A DNA stretch of 64,000 bases from Dyella mobilis (GCF_016904945.1 NZ_JADIKF010000038.1:540241-604240); one strand, 5' to 3'. Numbered from the stretch's first letter, positions 18,470-26,852 are shown. Notes: generated from the letters alone by a model not told the origin. Numbers and translations are program-made.

Positions 18470-19078
18470 TCACACGAGTTTGCAGATTCCGTAGAGGCTG
18501 CCGTCAGTAGTGGGTGGATTAGTCAATTCACAGAGCAGGTTGATGGGGCGACCATCTAGCTCGCCATTTGCCTCGTAGTTAAATTTTGGGTAATTCCAGG
18601 CTATATATTGAACGCCCTGGTAGTTAATCAAAATTTCTTGCGACACGTTAGGCTGCGCGGTAATTAATCGGCGCAAGCCGGCCCGGTGTTTCATGGCGGG
18701 TAACGAAAATGCTCCATTTTCGTCGGTTACCGTGCGCTGAGGTGCGCTTTTGTTTCCCGACCATACCGCTTTTTCTACGAGTACGGCCCCTTGCACAGGC
18801 ATGCCATTCATCAGCACCGTGCCATGAACTTCAGAAATCAGAACCAATCGATCAAATACACCCATCACACATCCCTCTGTCAGGCCCGATGATAAAAACA
18901 CCACGCAACCTAATGCTGCAACACTGATCCAGCGTTGGGTCAGAGTGCACTTTCTCGAAACCAGAAACAGGGGCGGGCTGAAGCTCGGGCCAAAGTGCAC
19001 GTTCCGATGAAGGGACGTGCGCTCTAATCCCTGTTTAGCCCTCCAATATGAGCGCCTAATTTCCCGGCGACTGGACAT
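18470..19078 (-). CDS. DUF6795-like secreted/lipoprotein, copy 3 (altered N-terminus)
   Basis: The conserved part starts at QRWISVAALGCVVFLSSGLTEGC and runs to GICKLV as in the other copies, but the sequence upstream of QRW is unrelated and Arg-rich (VHFGPSFSPPLFLVSRKCTLT). The open frame reaches an ATG at 19078 that lies inside the end of the upstream gene. With that start the hydrophobic segment would be internal (about residues 50-70). A start closer to QRW is not obvious. The junction suggests that recombination replaced the original start region. Confidence 0.65.
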   Translation of the reverse strand: MSSRREIRRSYWRAKQGLERTSLHRNVHFGPSFSPPLFLVSRKCTLTQRWISVAALGCVVFLSSGLTEGCVMGVFDRLVLISEVHGTVLMNGMPVQGAVLVEKAVWSGNKSAPQRTVTDENGAFSLPAMKHRAGLRRLITAQPNVSQEILINYQGVQYIAWNYPKFNYEANGELDGRPINLLCELTNPPTTDGSLYGICKLV

Positions 19079-19847
19079 TCTGCAGAGCGCCTACCGTCAC
19101 CTTGGACTGCCACAGGCTATCCATCGACCTGAAGTACAGCGACGGCTTCCAGCGTTCAGCGCTCCAATATTCCCCACAGCCTATCGTGACCCCGCCCTCA
19201 ATCGAACCTCCGCTGCAATTGGGCGGAGCCTCTCCCGCAACCAGATTTCCGCTATTCGTTCCCGATAAATATTGTTCGGGGGTGGCCGTTTGGGTATACG
19301 GCGAAAAGCCGAGCATTGATCCGGTCATGTGCAACGTTCCCTGCATCAGCTGCGCACTCATGCGGGGTTTTGCAACGGTATCTCCGTAGTTGGCGGCAAG
19401 CTTTTTTAAAAGTTCGTTGGCCTGTGCGAGCTGTTGTGGACTGAGCTGCCTTCCGATCTGGTCGCGGGTAGCCACAAACTTTGGATAGTTGCGCTCGGAA
19501 GCGAGGGCTACCCAGGCATAGGCCGCAACGGGATCTCTACGTACCCCCTGGCCATTGAGATACAACAAGCCTATGCAGAGCTGAGATACCTTGTCCGCAT
19601 AGCGCGCGCCGACCAAGAAGTATTGCATCGCTTCCGTATAGTCGCCTTTTTCGTAGCGAATCAACCCTTCAAACTGGCCATGCAAGTCTGGATGCCAATC
19701 GGTCGAATTTTCGCTCATTGCCTCCAGCACCTTCAGATCGTGCTTATCAGGCAAAGTAGGTGACGGATCACCGTTGGCAGCCCATGCGCTCGACGTAAAT
19801 ACGCAGCAGACCAGCAAGAAAATCAGGGCAGCGCGCAGAACTTTCAT
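19056..19847 (-). CDS. Secreted Sel1/TPR-like repeat protein
   Basis: The ATG at 19847 has GGAGG at optimal distance; an earlier in-frame start at 19865 lacks it. The 263-residue protein has a signal peptide (MKVLRAALIFLLVCCVFTSSAWA). It contains a Sel1-like repeat pair (YEKGDYTEAMQYFLVGARYAD, then GLLYLNGQGVRRDPVAAYAW), followed by an ARDQ/LSPQQLAQANELLKKL helix typical of Sel1 proteins. The last 100 residues are Gly/Ser-rich without a recognised domain. Sel1 proteins mediate protein contacts, and some in toxin loci act as immunity or adaptor proteins. It ends inside copy 3 of the DUF6795-like family (23-base overlap). Confidence 0.75.
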   Translation of the reverse strand: MKVLRAALIFLLVCCVFTSSAWAANGDPSPTLPDKHDLKVLEAMSENSTDWHPDLHGQFEGLIRYEKGDYTEAMQYFLVGARYADKVSQLCIGLLYLNGQGVRRDPVAAYAWVALASERNYPKFVATRDQIGRQLSPQQLAQANELLKKLAANYGDTVAKPRMSAQLMQGTLHMTGSMLGFSPYTQTATPEQYLSGTNSGNLVAGEAPPNCSGGSIEGGVTIGCGEYWSAERWKPSLYFRSMDSLWQSKVTVGALQNVQSPGN

Positions 19848-20177
19848 AAGGCCTCCATGTCGCAATATGAAGAAGAAATATCAGGGCCGCGTGCGATAGC
19901 GAGCATAATCCTTACCATTAAAGGGCGAAACCAGGTATGGCGCTCCCGCCAATGAATGCCGATTGGAAATACGGCTTTCACTCCAAATTGGCCGAGCCTC
20001 CACATTAAGCGCTTAAGGTCTTGAGCAAAAAAGGCGCAAACCCCTCCGACATCTCACGGCAATACCCCCTGTCATCAGATTGCCGCATAGCCCGCGTCAC
20101 ACTCTCTGTTGCATTGCACGAAGCGCGCCTTGCTTGTATGGGGTGCGCTTCCTGGCTGGGCAGGGCGGGAGGGCGAG
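19848..20177. other. Intergenic region with no recognised gene
   Basis: These 330 bases separate a minus-strand gene from the response-regulator fragment. I see no protein-like frame, RNA gene or strong hairpin. The promoter of the former two-component operon may lie just upstream of 20178. Confidence 0.4.
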
Positions 20178-20386
20178 ATGAAGATTCTGGTGGTGGAAGA
20201 CGACCATGAGACCGCGAAATATCTGAAGGCCAGCCTGTCCAGCGCCGGCCAGTTCGTCGATTGCGCCGCGGATGGGTCAACCGGTTGGCAGATGGCGATG
20301 CAAGGCGAATACGACCTGCTCGTGGTGGACCGCATGCTGCCTCACACCGACGGCATATCGCTGGTGGGCAACCTGCGCCAGCGCGT
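20178..20386 (+). pseudogene. Response regulator, N-terminal fragment
   Basis: An ATG at 20178 with GGGCGAG upstream opens an OmpR-type receiver domain: MKILVVEDDHETAKYL, phospho-acceptor Asp in LLVVDRMLPHTDG. Protein similarity stops after NLRQRVP at about residue 70, where the sequence switches to an unrelated gene in another frame. The 3' half of the receiver and the whole DNA-binding domain are missing. The frame runs on as non-protein-like sequence to 20687. This is a broken regulator left by a deletion. Confidence 0.8.
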
Positions 20387-20980
20387 GCCGAAAACTACCT
20401 TCTCGAATACGTCGAAGGCATGCCGATGCCGGAGGTGGCGTGGGGACGCATCACGCCCGCACAAGTGGGACAACTGCTCGCTCTGCACAGCATCTACAGC
20501 GACACCGTGTTGCGTACGCCGTTTATCGCGCGCGCCTATGCCGGTCCGCTGGCCGAGCACATTATGGCGACGCTGCAGCAGGCAGTCAGCGGCAAGCCGA
20601 CGGAGCAGGCCATCGGCGGCGTGCAGTCCAAATTGGTTTTTCTGGTCGGTCACGACACCAATATCGAGACACTGGCCGGCCTGCTAAACCTTCACTGGCT
20701 GCTCGACGAGCCGTCGGCCGATCCGACGTCCACCGGCGATGCGCTGGTTTTCGAATTGTACGGCGACGCACAGAACAGTCAATTCATGGTGCGCGCGTAT
20801 TACGTCAGCCAGAGCATGATGCAGATGCGCAACACGACCCCGCTGGATCTGGATCATCCGCCGGCGATGGCGCCGATCGCCATTCCGGGATGTAGCGACG
20901 GGAGCGATGCGAATGCCTGTCCGCTGGATCGATTCGCCTGCATCGTGCAGCGGAGCACGGCAGCGGAAGAGCATCCGTAA
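20387..20980 (+). pseudogene. Histidine acid phosphatase (AppA-like), C-terminal fragment
   Basis: From the codon GCC at 20387 a different frame encodes the last ~197 residues of a histidine-type acid phosphatase/phytase: ENYLLEYVEGMP, then SDTVLRTPFIARAYAGPLAEHI and the catalytic HD motif VGHDTNIETLAGLL. The N-terminal half with the RHG motif is absent, so no enzyme can be made. It abuts the response-regulator fragment inside the shared bases GTGCCGAA. The pair marks a deletion of at least the end of one gene and the start of another. Confidence 0.82.
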
Positions 20981-20989
20981 CCACGATCG

Positions 20990-21049
20990 ATGCGCCGCGC
21001 CGCCCCATTGCAGATCCATCTGCAGCAGGATTTCGCGTCCGTAGATGTT
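20990..21049 (-). pseudogene. 3'-end remnant of a TonB-dependent receptor
   Basis: On the minus strand this piece reads NIYGREILLQMDLQWGGAAH, nearly identical to the C-terminus of the receptor encoded at 23595-26744 (NIYGREIMLQMDLQWGSAAH). The stop codon has mutated (TGA to CGA) and upstream similarity ends at a CCAAAAGGGGCGGA motif. It is the scar of a second receptor gene that once faced the phosphatase gene. Confidence 0.75.
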
Positions 21050-21112
21050 GGCGACCAAAAGGGGCGGAATGGAGTTTCCTTCCCACCTCACTGCTCGCCA
21101 ATGGTTACGGCG

Positions 21113-21571
21113 TCAAAAGGGATCGTCAGTGTCTTCCACTTTCATGATCTTCCAGGTTCCGCCTTGCTGGCGCAGGAAGATGACGATGTTCGATTTTGTT
21201 GCGCCGGAGCCAAAGGTAGCCAGAATTACCGCGACGTTGTCCAACGTAATGGGCGGTCGAATCACGACGTGGCTGGCCCAATCTTTTTCGTCGAAGTCCT
21301 GCACCTTGGTGAAGTAGTCCGTATCCCCCGGCAACTTGTCGTGTTTGTAGTCATCGCGCAGGGCGTCGATCGTCTTCTTCTCGACGTAGGCATAGATGTG
21401 GTCGTCAATCAGCGGATTCTTTAGCTGAGCCGTGAGGGGGACATACCAGGCATAAAACGCCTTTACGTCAGCCTCGGGGGTGGGCGCGCCCATCGCTACC
21501 GAAAACCGCGGGCTGAGCGCGCAAATCAACAGCACTGCCGCCAACCCAAACACCCTAAATATCTTCAACAT
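21113..21571 (-). CDS. DUF3828-like periplasmic protein, putative immunity protein
   Basis: The ATG at 21571 has GAGAGGG 4-5 bases upstream. The 152-residue product has a signal peptide (about residues 1-26, LAAVLLICALSPRFSVAMG). The mature part has VKAFYAWYVPLTAQLKNPL, an IDALRDDYKHD helix and a final WKIMKVEDTDDPF. The FYxWY opening and the closing strand W-K-I resemble DUF3828, small periplasmic proteins of the NTF2/cystatin-like fold. It lies 8 bases downstream of the amidase-like gene, in the order effector then immunity. Inhibition of that enzyme in the periplasm is the likely role, inferred from context. Confidence 0.68.
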   Translation of the reverse strand: MLKIFRVFGLAAVLLICALSPRFSVAMGAPTPEADVKAFYAWYVPLTAQLKNPLIDDHIYAYVEKKTIDALRDDYKHDKLPGDTDYFTKVQDFDEKDWASHVVIRPPITLDNVAVILATFGSGATKSNIVIFLRQQGGTWKIMKVEDTDDPF

Positions 21572-21579
21572 ACGCCCTC

Positions 21580-21951
21580 TCAATTGTGGCGGTAAATCGT
21601 GTAGGACGGCTTGACCCTTCGATAATCGGGGCCAGGATAGAAACCCTCAGTGCCCGCCCTTTGCTTGAAGTCGGACACCCACTTTGAACCGTCGAACATC
21701 GCCATGTGACCATGAGAGTGGCCCGCGATTCCATCGATAACCACGACATCGCCTTTTTGAGGTGCGTCAGTGACTGCATAGAAACCAGCCGCCACCAAAT
21801 TGGGGCCATAGTCCTTTGCATTATTCGTAGGGGTAACGTAGACCCCTCCCCACTGGATAGCCCGGCGCACATATGCAGCGCAATTGTTGGTGCTGTGGGG
21901 CTGCGCATGACCGTCGATAAAATTGGCTGCGCCGGTGGCATTAAATGGCAT
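21580..21951 (-). CDS. Putative NlpC/CHAP-like peptidoglycan amidase effector
   Basis: The ATG at 21951 has GAGGGAG 7 bases upstream, giving 123 residues without a signal peptide. It has a papain-like hydrolase pattern: Cys in HSTNNCAAYVRRAIQWGG (start of a helix), then KGDVVVIDG and the His in HSHGHMAMFDGSKWVSDF, with the FYPGPDYRR region after it. This Cys...His order and small size match T6SS-type amidase effectors (Tae-like/BPSL0067-like) and CHAP domains. No signal peptide means export by a contact-dependent or T6SS route, or phage-type release. The paired periplasmic gene downstream supports an antibacterial effector. The exact family is not certain. Confidence 0.68.
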   Translation of the reverse strand: MPFNATGAANFIDGHAQPHSTNNCAAYVRRAIQWGGVYVTPTNNAKDYGPNLVAAGFYAVTDAPQKGDVVVIDGIAGHSHGHMAMFDGSKWVSDFKQRAGTEGFYPGPDYRRVKPSYTIYRHN

Positions 21952-22070
21952 TGCGACACTCCCTCGTCGTTTGGTCCCTCGCATTTAACCCGATTATTAG
22001 GGAAAGTTCTGTCAGGAAATCCCTACAAGCCAGAAACCCGTTGGGTCAAAGGGGCCCGAGTCAAAGCAGT

Positions 22071-22240
22071 CAAAGGGGTCAGAGCCTGAGGTATCCCCAC
22101 GTTTTTTCGCTCGTCATCCCAGCCTTCGCTGGGATGACGGCGAGACTCTTTGAAGGTCTAGATTGACTTGGACGTGGCGCAGATTTTTGGGGGAAATCTC
22201 AAGCAAAAACGTGGGGATGCCTCAGGTTCTGACCCCTTTG
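22071..22240. repeat. MITE/REPIN-like element with 36-bp inverted ends
   Basis: The arms at 22071-22106 (CAAAGGGGTCAGAGCCTGAG...) and 22205-22240 are inverted copies with about two mismatches. Between them is a perfect 11-bp hairpin (CGTCATCCCAG at 22112-22122 facing 22129-22139, loop CCTTCG). The element has no coding capacity. The GGGGTCAGA part of the arm also occurs at other breakpoints of the island. Confidence 0.8.
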
Positions 22241-22307
22241 TACATAGGTTCACTTTCTTAGTGAACCTGGCTTCACCTTGAAGAGACTTTTTATCGCCAG
22301 CTAATCT

Positions 22308-23498
22308 TCAAGAAGACGCCGGAGGTGATCGGTTGACCACGCCACTGGTTGCCCAACTCCCATTGAAGTAAGAAAGTTCATCTAAAGCCGTTATAGGTCC
22401 GCCGGGTACGGGAGGAGTTCCTGACGCATTGAGCACCATGCTGATATTGGAGCCTATGGCGCAGGATGAAGTGTTCCCGATCATCTTGAACTCGATTGGG
22501 CGGTAGTTTTGTGTGTTAGCAGCTAAGTGGGAACCGTATGAGTTTGTCCCCGCCATGCTATTTGAATAAGTCGCACACGAGATAAAAATCAGGCCATGAA
22601 TATCTTGGGAATCTGTTGGAAGGCCGGTGACCGTCGAGCTGTCAGTAAACAAATACCACCCTTCTCGCTGATTGTGTTCAGCGCCGCACGAGTTGAAGCT
22701 AACGCCGATGATGTTCGACAGCGCGTAGCCCCAAAGATTGTAATCGGACCCACAGGCGGTGAAAGATGAGTACGTCAGCCCATTCAAAGACCACCCAATT
22801 CCTGTGTTTTCACTGGCGTAGCTTCTAGTGGCATTTATAGACGTATGAAAGCCGTTGAAGAGATAGCCAGCACCTGCGCTCGTCGTCGCCCAGCAATCTG
22901 AGATCGTGCCCATAAAAGCATTTGTAAATACAAGGCCGCTTCCTCCGCTTTGCTGAACGCGAACGTTGCTGATCGCAAAGAGCAAGCAGAATGATCCTGT
23001 TGTATTGGTATCGTTTCCCATGCCAATCACGATGCCGTTGCCTGGCGCTTGGCTGATTTCTATGTCCTCGATACCAAAATGCGCACCAGCGTTGAACGTG
23101 ATTCCGTTGGTGCCAGAAGAGGCAGTGGAGAAATTGAGAGTCGTACACACCGGCCCATCACCTCTTACGATGATGTTGTGCAATGCGTTTCCAGACGCAC
23201 CGTCCGGGCTATAAGAGGTAAAGGCAAGCGTTGCACTGCATACATATTGGCCGGCCGGAAAATAAACTACACCTCCACGAGAAGTGGAGTCTTTCTCTAA
23301 AGAACTTATCGCCGCTTGTATCGCCAATGTGTCATCCGTCACCCCGTCGCCGGTAGCACCAAACGTCTTGACGTTTGTCCACATTGGCGGTGCCGGTGCC
23401 GGTGCCGGTGCACTTTGCGCGTTGGAGTTGGAAACTCCGACGGCTAGCGCGCCGCCTATTGATAACGGCAATGTTCCGATAAATTTCCTTCGCTCCAT
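22308..23498 (-). CDS. Tat-exported pectate-lyase-fold (right-handed beta-helix) protein
   Basis: This 396-residue protein starts MERRKFIGTLPLSIGGALA, a twin-arginine-type leader with RRKF, followed by a Pro/Ala linker. The Pectate_lyase_3/GH28-like signature NVKTFGATGDGVTDDTLAIQAAI appears at about residues 42-64, then VVYFPAGQY and a long beta-helix rich in Gly, Ser and Asn (GIEDIEISQAPGNGIVIG). Such proteins bind or cleave polysaccharides. The catalytic set of true pectinases is not recognised, so the activity is unknown. A GGTGAA site precedes the ATG. The gene stands alone between the MITE-like element and the TonB receptor gene. A phage tail-spike origin is possible but no phage genes are nearby. 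Confidence 0.78.
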   Translation of the reverse strand: MERRKFIGTLPLSIGGALAVGVSNSNAQSAPAPAPAPPMWTNVKTFGATGDGVTDDTLAIQAAISSLEKDSTSRGGVVYFPAGQYVCSATLAFTSYSPDGASGNALHNIIVRGDGPVCTTLNFSTASSGTNGITFNAGAHFGIEDIEISQAPGNGIVIGMGNDTNTTGSFCLLFAISNVRVQQSGGSGLVFTNAFMGTISDCWATTSAGAGYLFNGFHTSINATRSYASENTGIGWSLNGLTYSSFTACGSDYNLWGYALSNIIGVSFNSCGAEHNQREGWYLFTDSSTVTGLPTDSQDIHGLIFISCATYSNSMAGTNSYGSHLAANTQNYRPIEFKMIGNTSSCAIGSNISMVLNASGTPPVPGGPITALDELSYFNGSWATSGVVNRSPPASS

Positions 23499-23594
23499 GG
23501 CTTCACCTTGTCGAGTGGTTGAAAACGCATCTATTGCTTAGCGTTATCGCTAATTGGAGTCAGTTGGAAGTAGCGCCTCCACCTGCGGTTGGCC

Positions 23595-26500
23595 TCAGTG
23601 CGCCGCGCTGCCCCATTGCAGATCCATCTGCAACATGATCTCGCGTCCGTAGATGTTGTAGTTCTCGACGTTGAAATACGGGTACGCGGTGTCGGTGGGG
23701 TCGGCGGGCGGCATCTTGTTGGCGATGTTGTTCACCATCAGCGAAATCTCGACGTCGCGAGTCGGGTGATAGCTCACGCTGCCGTTGAAGGTGATCCACG
23801 GCGACAGGCTTCCCGCGCCGTCATAGCCGGCGCCGTCATTCTGCGCGGCGTAGTTGGGCGATGGGCCGTAGCGGTGGCCGTACAAGGTGCTGCTCCACCG
23901 GCCGCTGGTGCTGGTCCAGGTGACGCTGCCGCTGACGATGCTCTTGAACTCGCTGCTGTACAGCGGATCGGCCAGGCGGTTGATCGGTGCCTGGCCCGGT
24001 GCGATCTGGTATTCGTGCCCCAGCATGTCGTTGTAATCCAGTTGCACGACGAAGCTGCCCAGGTGCCAGGGCGAAAAACGGTAGCGTGCGCTGCCGGTGA
24101 TCGAGCGGGTGGTTTCGTTGCTGAGGTTGGCGTAGTACGTGGTGATCGCGGTGACCGGTCCCGTGCCGCCTGCGCGTTGTACCTGTCCGTCGACGGGGTT
24201 GAGGATGGCCTTGCATTGGGCCGAATCGGGATCGAGCTGCTTGAGCAGGCACTGCGCATCCATGTGCATCAGCAGGTTCACGTCTTGCAGCACCACCTCG
24301 TCGCGCACGGTGAGGTGCAGATAGTCCAGACTCAAGTTGAGTCCATCGATGGGCGACCACACCGAGCCCAGCGTCCAGCTTTGCGCCGAGGTCGGCTGCA
24401 AGGTCGGGTTGGCCAGCGACGTGCCGCGCACTTCATATTGCTGGTTGCTGCCGCATGGAGTCACGTGCTCGATCGCGCACTGGTAATAGTCGGTGATCGG
24501 CGTGTAGTAGCTGGTAGGGCCGAGAAAGATCGAAGCCAGGTCCGGCGCCTTGAACGCGGTGGTGTAGTTGCCGCGAAACAGCAGGCTGTCCAGCGGGCGG
24601 AACTCGATGCCGATCTTGTAGGTGAACTTGTGATTGTTGCTGCCCTTTTCCAGCGCGTAATGATCGTAACGGCCGGATGCATCCAGCGTCAGCGAATTCA
24701 GCAGCGGCAGGTTCCACTCGAACGCTGATGCCTCGTGCGTGCGCTGGCCGCCGCCGCCGGTGGCCGCGTGTTCGAAGATCGAGCCTTGCGTAAACAGTGG
24801 ATTGACCGGCTCGTACCAGGCTTCGTTGCCGCTTTCCACCAACGCCGCGAAGCCGGCATCGCCGCCCGGCAGGGTGAACAGGGACGCATTGGTGATCGTG
24901 ACGCGCGTGTCGTTGATCCAGGTATTGCTGGTTTCATTCACGCCCTGGGTAAAGCTGCCGTATTGGGCGGGCGTTACCGGTTGGAAGAACGCCGGATAGC
25001 GCGGGCTGTAAAGGTTTACGCCGGTGCCCGGGTCGACGCCGAGCTGCGGACCGAGTATCTGGTCGAAGAAAGCATCGATCGATGCCTTGATCGGCAGCGA
25101 CTCGACCACCTCCGTGCGATCGCCGGTGCGCAGGTAATAGATGTCCCAGTTCCAGCCCGAGTCGCCGAAGCGGCCATTGGCGCCGAGCGTGCCTTGATAA
25201 AGCAGATCGTCCTGGCGGGTCATCTGTTCCACCACGCCGCCGGGCATTTCCTCCGGTGCGAAGTACCTGAGCAGATACAGCATTTGGCGGCTGTTGGCGT
25301 CCTCGATCAAGCCCTGCGGATAGTCGTCGGAAAACCAGTCCGATACGCCCGGATACCATCGCTGCTGCTGCGAATCGAGCATCAGGCTGCCGTAGAGGCG
25401 CAGCGAATCGCTGACTTCGTAGTCGAGCTTCAGCATGCCGTCGTAGTTACGCAGTTGATTGCTATAGGTGACGTAACCCACTTGCCGGTCCGAGCCGCAG
25501 AACTGACCCGGCTGGCTGGCCTGGTGGCTGTTCATCAGCGTGGTGCTGCCGCCGAACAGGCGGGTGTCGCAACCGGCGGGTGGGTTGAGGTAACTCAACG
25601 GATAGCCGGTGAACTGGGGCAGCGTGCCGTAGTCGAAAATGGCCGCCTGCAGGTTGGATGCCGTGCTGCCGGAAGGGCCCGAATTGCTGCCGGTGGTCAG
25701 CGGGCGCTGGAAGCCCCAGATCGGCGAGGCATTGTCGAACTCGCCGGCCGCCAGCACTCTGAGTCGGCCGAAATCGTGGCCATAGGCGAAACTCAGGCGC
25801 TGGTTCGCGCCGCCGCCGTCCGAATAGCCGCCATCGCGTACGGAAATTTCGCCGCCTTGCAGGTGCGAGAGGGTCACGATGTTGATCACGCCGCCGATCG
25901 CCTGCGAACCGTAGATCGACGATGCGCCGCCAGGCATGAAGTCGATCCGCTCGATCATGGCGATGGGCAGGTTCGCCACGCTGGTGAAATTGGCCGTGCC
26001 GTCGTATAGCCGTCCAAAATCGGCCAGCGGCTTGCCGTCGATCAGGATCAGGGTGAACTGCGGATTGAGGCCGAACAGGCTGATCGGTTGGGCGCCCTGG
26101 GTAAAGGTACTGGCCGCTTGCGGCCCTTCCACCGAGCCGGTGGCCAGCACCGAGTTCTGCAGCACGTCGGCGAGGTTGTTGAAGCCGCGCGCCTTGATCT
26201 CCTCGGCGCTGATCGAATAGATCGGCGTGGCCGTCTGGATCGAGGCATTGCCGATCAGCGAGCCGCTGACGTTCACCGCGCTGAGCATCCGCGTCGACAT
26301 CGTTCCGATGTGCGTTTGCGTGGCGTCGGCGGCGCGCTGGAAAACCGGCGAGCGCTCCAGCACGAAGGTGGCATCGTTCAAGGTCTTCCAGGTCAGGCCC
26401 GTGCCGACCAGCAGCCGCCCCAGGGCATCGGCCGGGGCAAAGCTTCCGGACACGCCGCGGGTGGTCTTGCCTTCGGCCAGCTCCGGCGCATAGATCAGCT

Positions 26501-26744
26501 GCACCTTGCCCTGTTCGGCGAACGCATCCAGCGCATCACGCAGGCTGCCGGAGCCGATCGCGTAGGAGGGCAGCGACGAGGAGGTTTGCGCCGCGGCTTC
26601 TTGCGGGACGGCCAGCGACAGCGAGGCACCGCACAGCGCCAGCAGCAACAGGGATGCGTGGCGTACCCGGCCCGGCATGCTGGCGGCAGGCATGACGTCA
26701 TGCCGGAGAGCACGCGCAAACCTTCGCCGGATAATGCCCGCCAT
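23595..26744 (-). CDS. TonB-dependent receptor with STN domain
   Basis: This 1049-residue outer-membrane receptor has a signal region (hydrophobic ASLLLLALCGASLSLAVP after a basic N-terminus) and an STN domain (YAIGSGSLRDALDAFAEQG...VQLIYAPELAEG, to about residue 130). The plug domain includes NLADVLQNSVLATGS and PGGASSIYGSQAIGGVINIV, and a long beta-barrel ends in the aromatic strand NIYGREIMLQMDLQW. Large extracellular loops (LYSPRYPAFFQ, GVSDWFSDDYP) place it with the oligosaccharide/peptide-type receptors. STN domains normally pass a signal to a FecR anti-sigma factor, and a FecR/ECF sigma pair lies 3.2 kb upstream. The ligand is unknown. The start could be one of three nearby ATGs (26744, 26693, 26678). 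Confidence 0.9.
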   Translation of the reverse strand: MAGIIRRRFARALRHDVMPAASMPGRVRHASLLLLALCGASLSLAVPQEAAAQTSSSLPSYAIGSGSLRDALDAFAEQGKVQLIYAPELAEGKTTRGVSGSFAPADALGRLLVGTGLTWKTLNDATFVLERSPVFQRAADATQTHIGTMSTRMLSAVNVSGSLIGNASIQTATPIYSISAEEIKARGFNNLADVLQNSVLATGSVEGPQAASTFTQGAQPISLFGLNPQFTLILIDGKPLADFGRLYDGTANFTSVANLPIAMIERIDFMPGGASSIYGSQAIGGVINIVTLSHLQGGEISVRDGGYSDGGGANQRLSFAYGHDFGRLRVLAAGEFDNASPIWGFQRPLTTGSNSGPSGSTASNLQAAIFDYGTLPQFTGYPLSYLNPPAGCDTRLFGGSTTLMNSHQASQPGQFCGSDRQVGYVTYSNQLRNYDGMLKLDYEVSDSLRLYGSLMLDSQQQRWYPGVSDWFSDDYPQGLIEDANSRQMLYLLRYFAPEEMPGGVVEQMTRQDDLLYQGTLGANGRFGDSGWNWDIYYLRTGDRTEVVESLPIKASIDAFFDQILGPQLGVDPGTGVNLYSPRYPAFFQPVTPAQYGSFTQGVNETSNTWINDTRVTITNASLFTLPGGDAGFAALVESGNEAWYEPVNPLFTQGSIFEHAATGGGGQRTHEASAFEWNLPLLNSLTLDASGRYDHYALEKGSNNHKFTYKIGIEFRPLDSLLFRGNYTTAFKAPDLASIFLGPTSYYTPITDYYQCAIEHVTPCGSNQQYEVRGTSLANPTLQPTSAQSWTLGSVWSPIDGLNLSLDYLHLTVRDEVVLQDVNLLMHMDAQCLLKQLDPDSAQCKAILNPVDGQVQRAGGTGPVTAITTYYANLSNETTRSITGSARYRFSPWHLGSFVVQLDYNDMLGHEYQIAPGQAPINRLADPLYSSEFKSIVSGSVTWTSTSGRWSSTLYGHRYGPSPNYAAQNDGAGYDGAGSLSPWITFNGSVSYHPTRDVEISLMVNNIANKMPPADPTDTAYPYFNVENYNIYGREIMLQMDLQWGSAAH

Positions 26745-26852
26745 GCCTACTTCTCGCCTCCCACTTCTTTCCCCTGCGTGATGCCGTTCGCGTTGCCGGA
26801 CGGCTTGGGTCGATCATAGGGCATGGCGGCGCAATCGCGGCTTCGCCAACGG

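Larger units (their letters stand above)
16860..19000. repeat. Tandem triplication of a ~750-bp unit
   Basis: Three minus-strand copies of one gene, with their 3' flank, follow each other. Each unit has a conserved downstream segment (TGACAAGGTGTTGCGACAGC at 16869, again at 17625, and diverged at 18345) and a coding part starting near 17472, 18230 and 18950. Spacing is roughly 750 bases. The copies have diverged, so the triplication is not recent. Confidence 0.8.

Noticed and set aside
22308-23498. Phage tail spike or prophage remnant
   Set aside because: The beta-helix protein could be of phage type, but it has a Tat-type leader and no phage structural, lysis or integrase genes are in the window.
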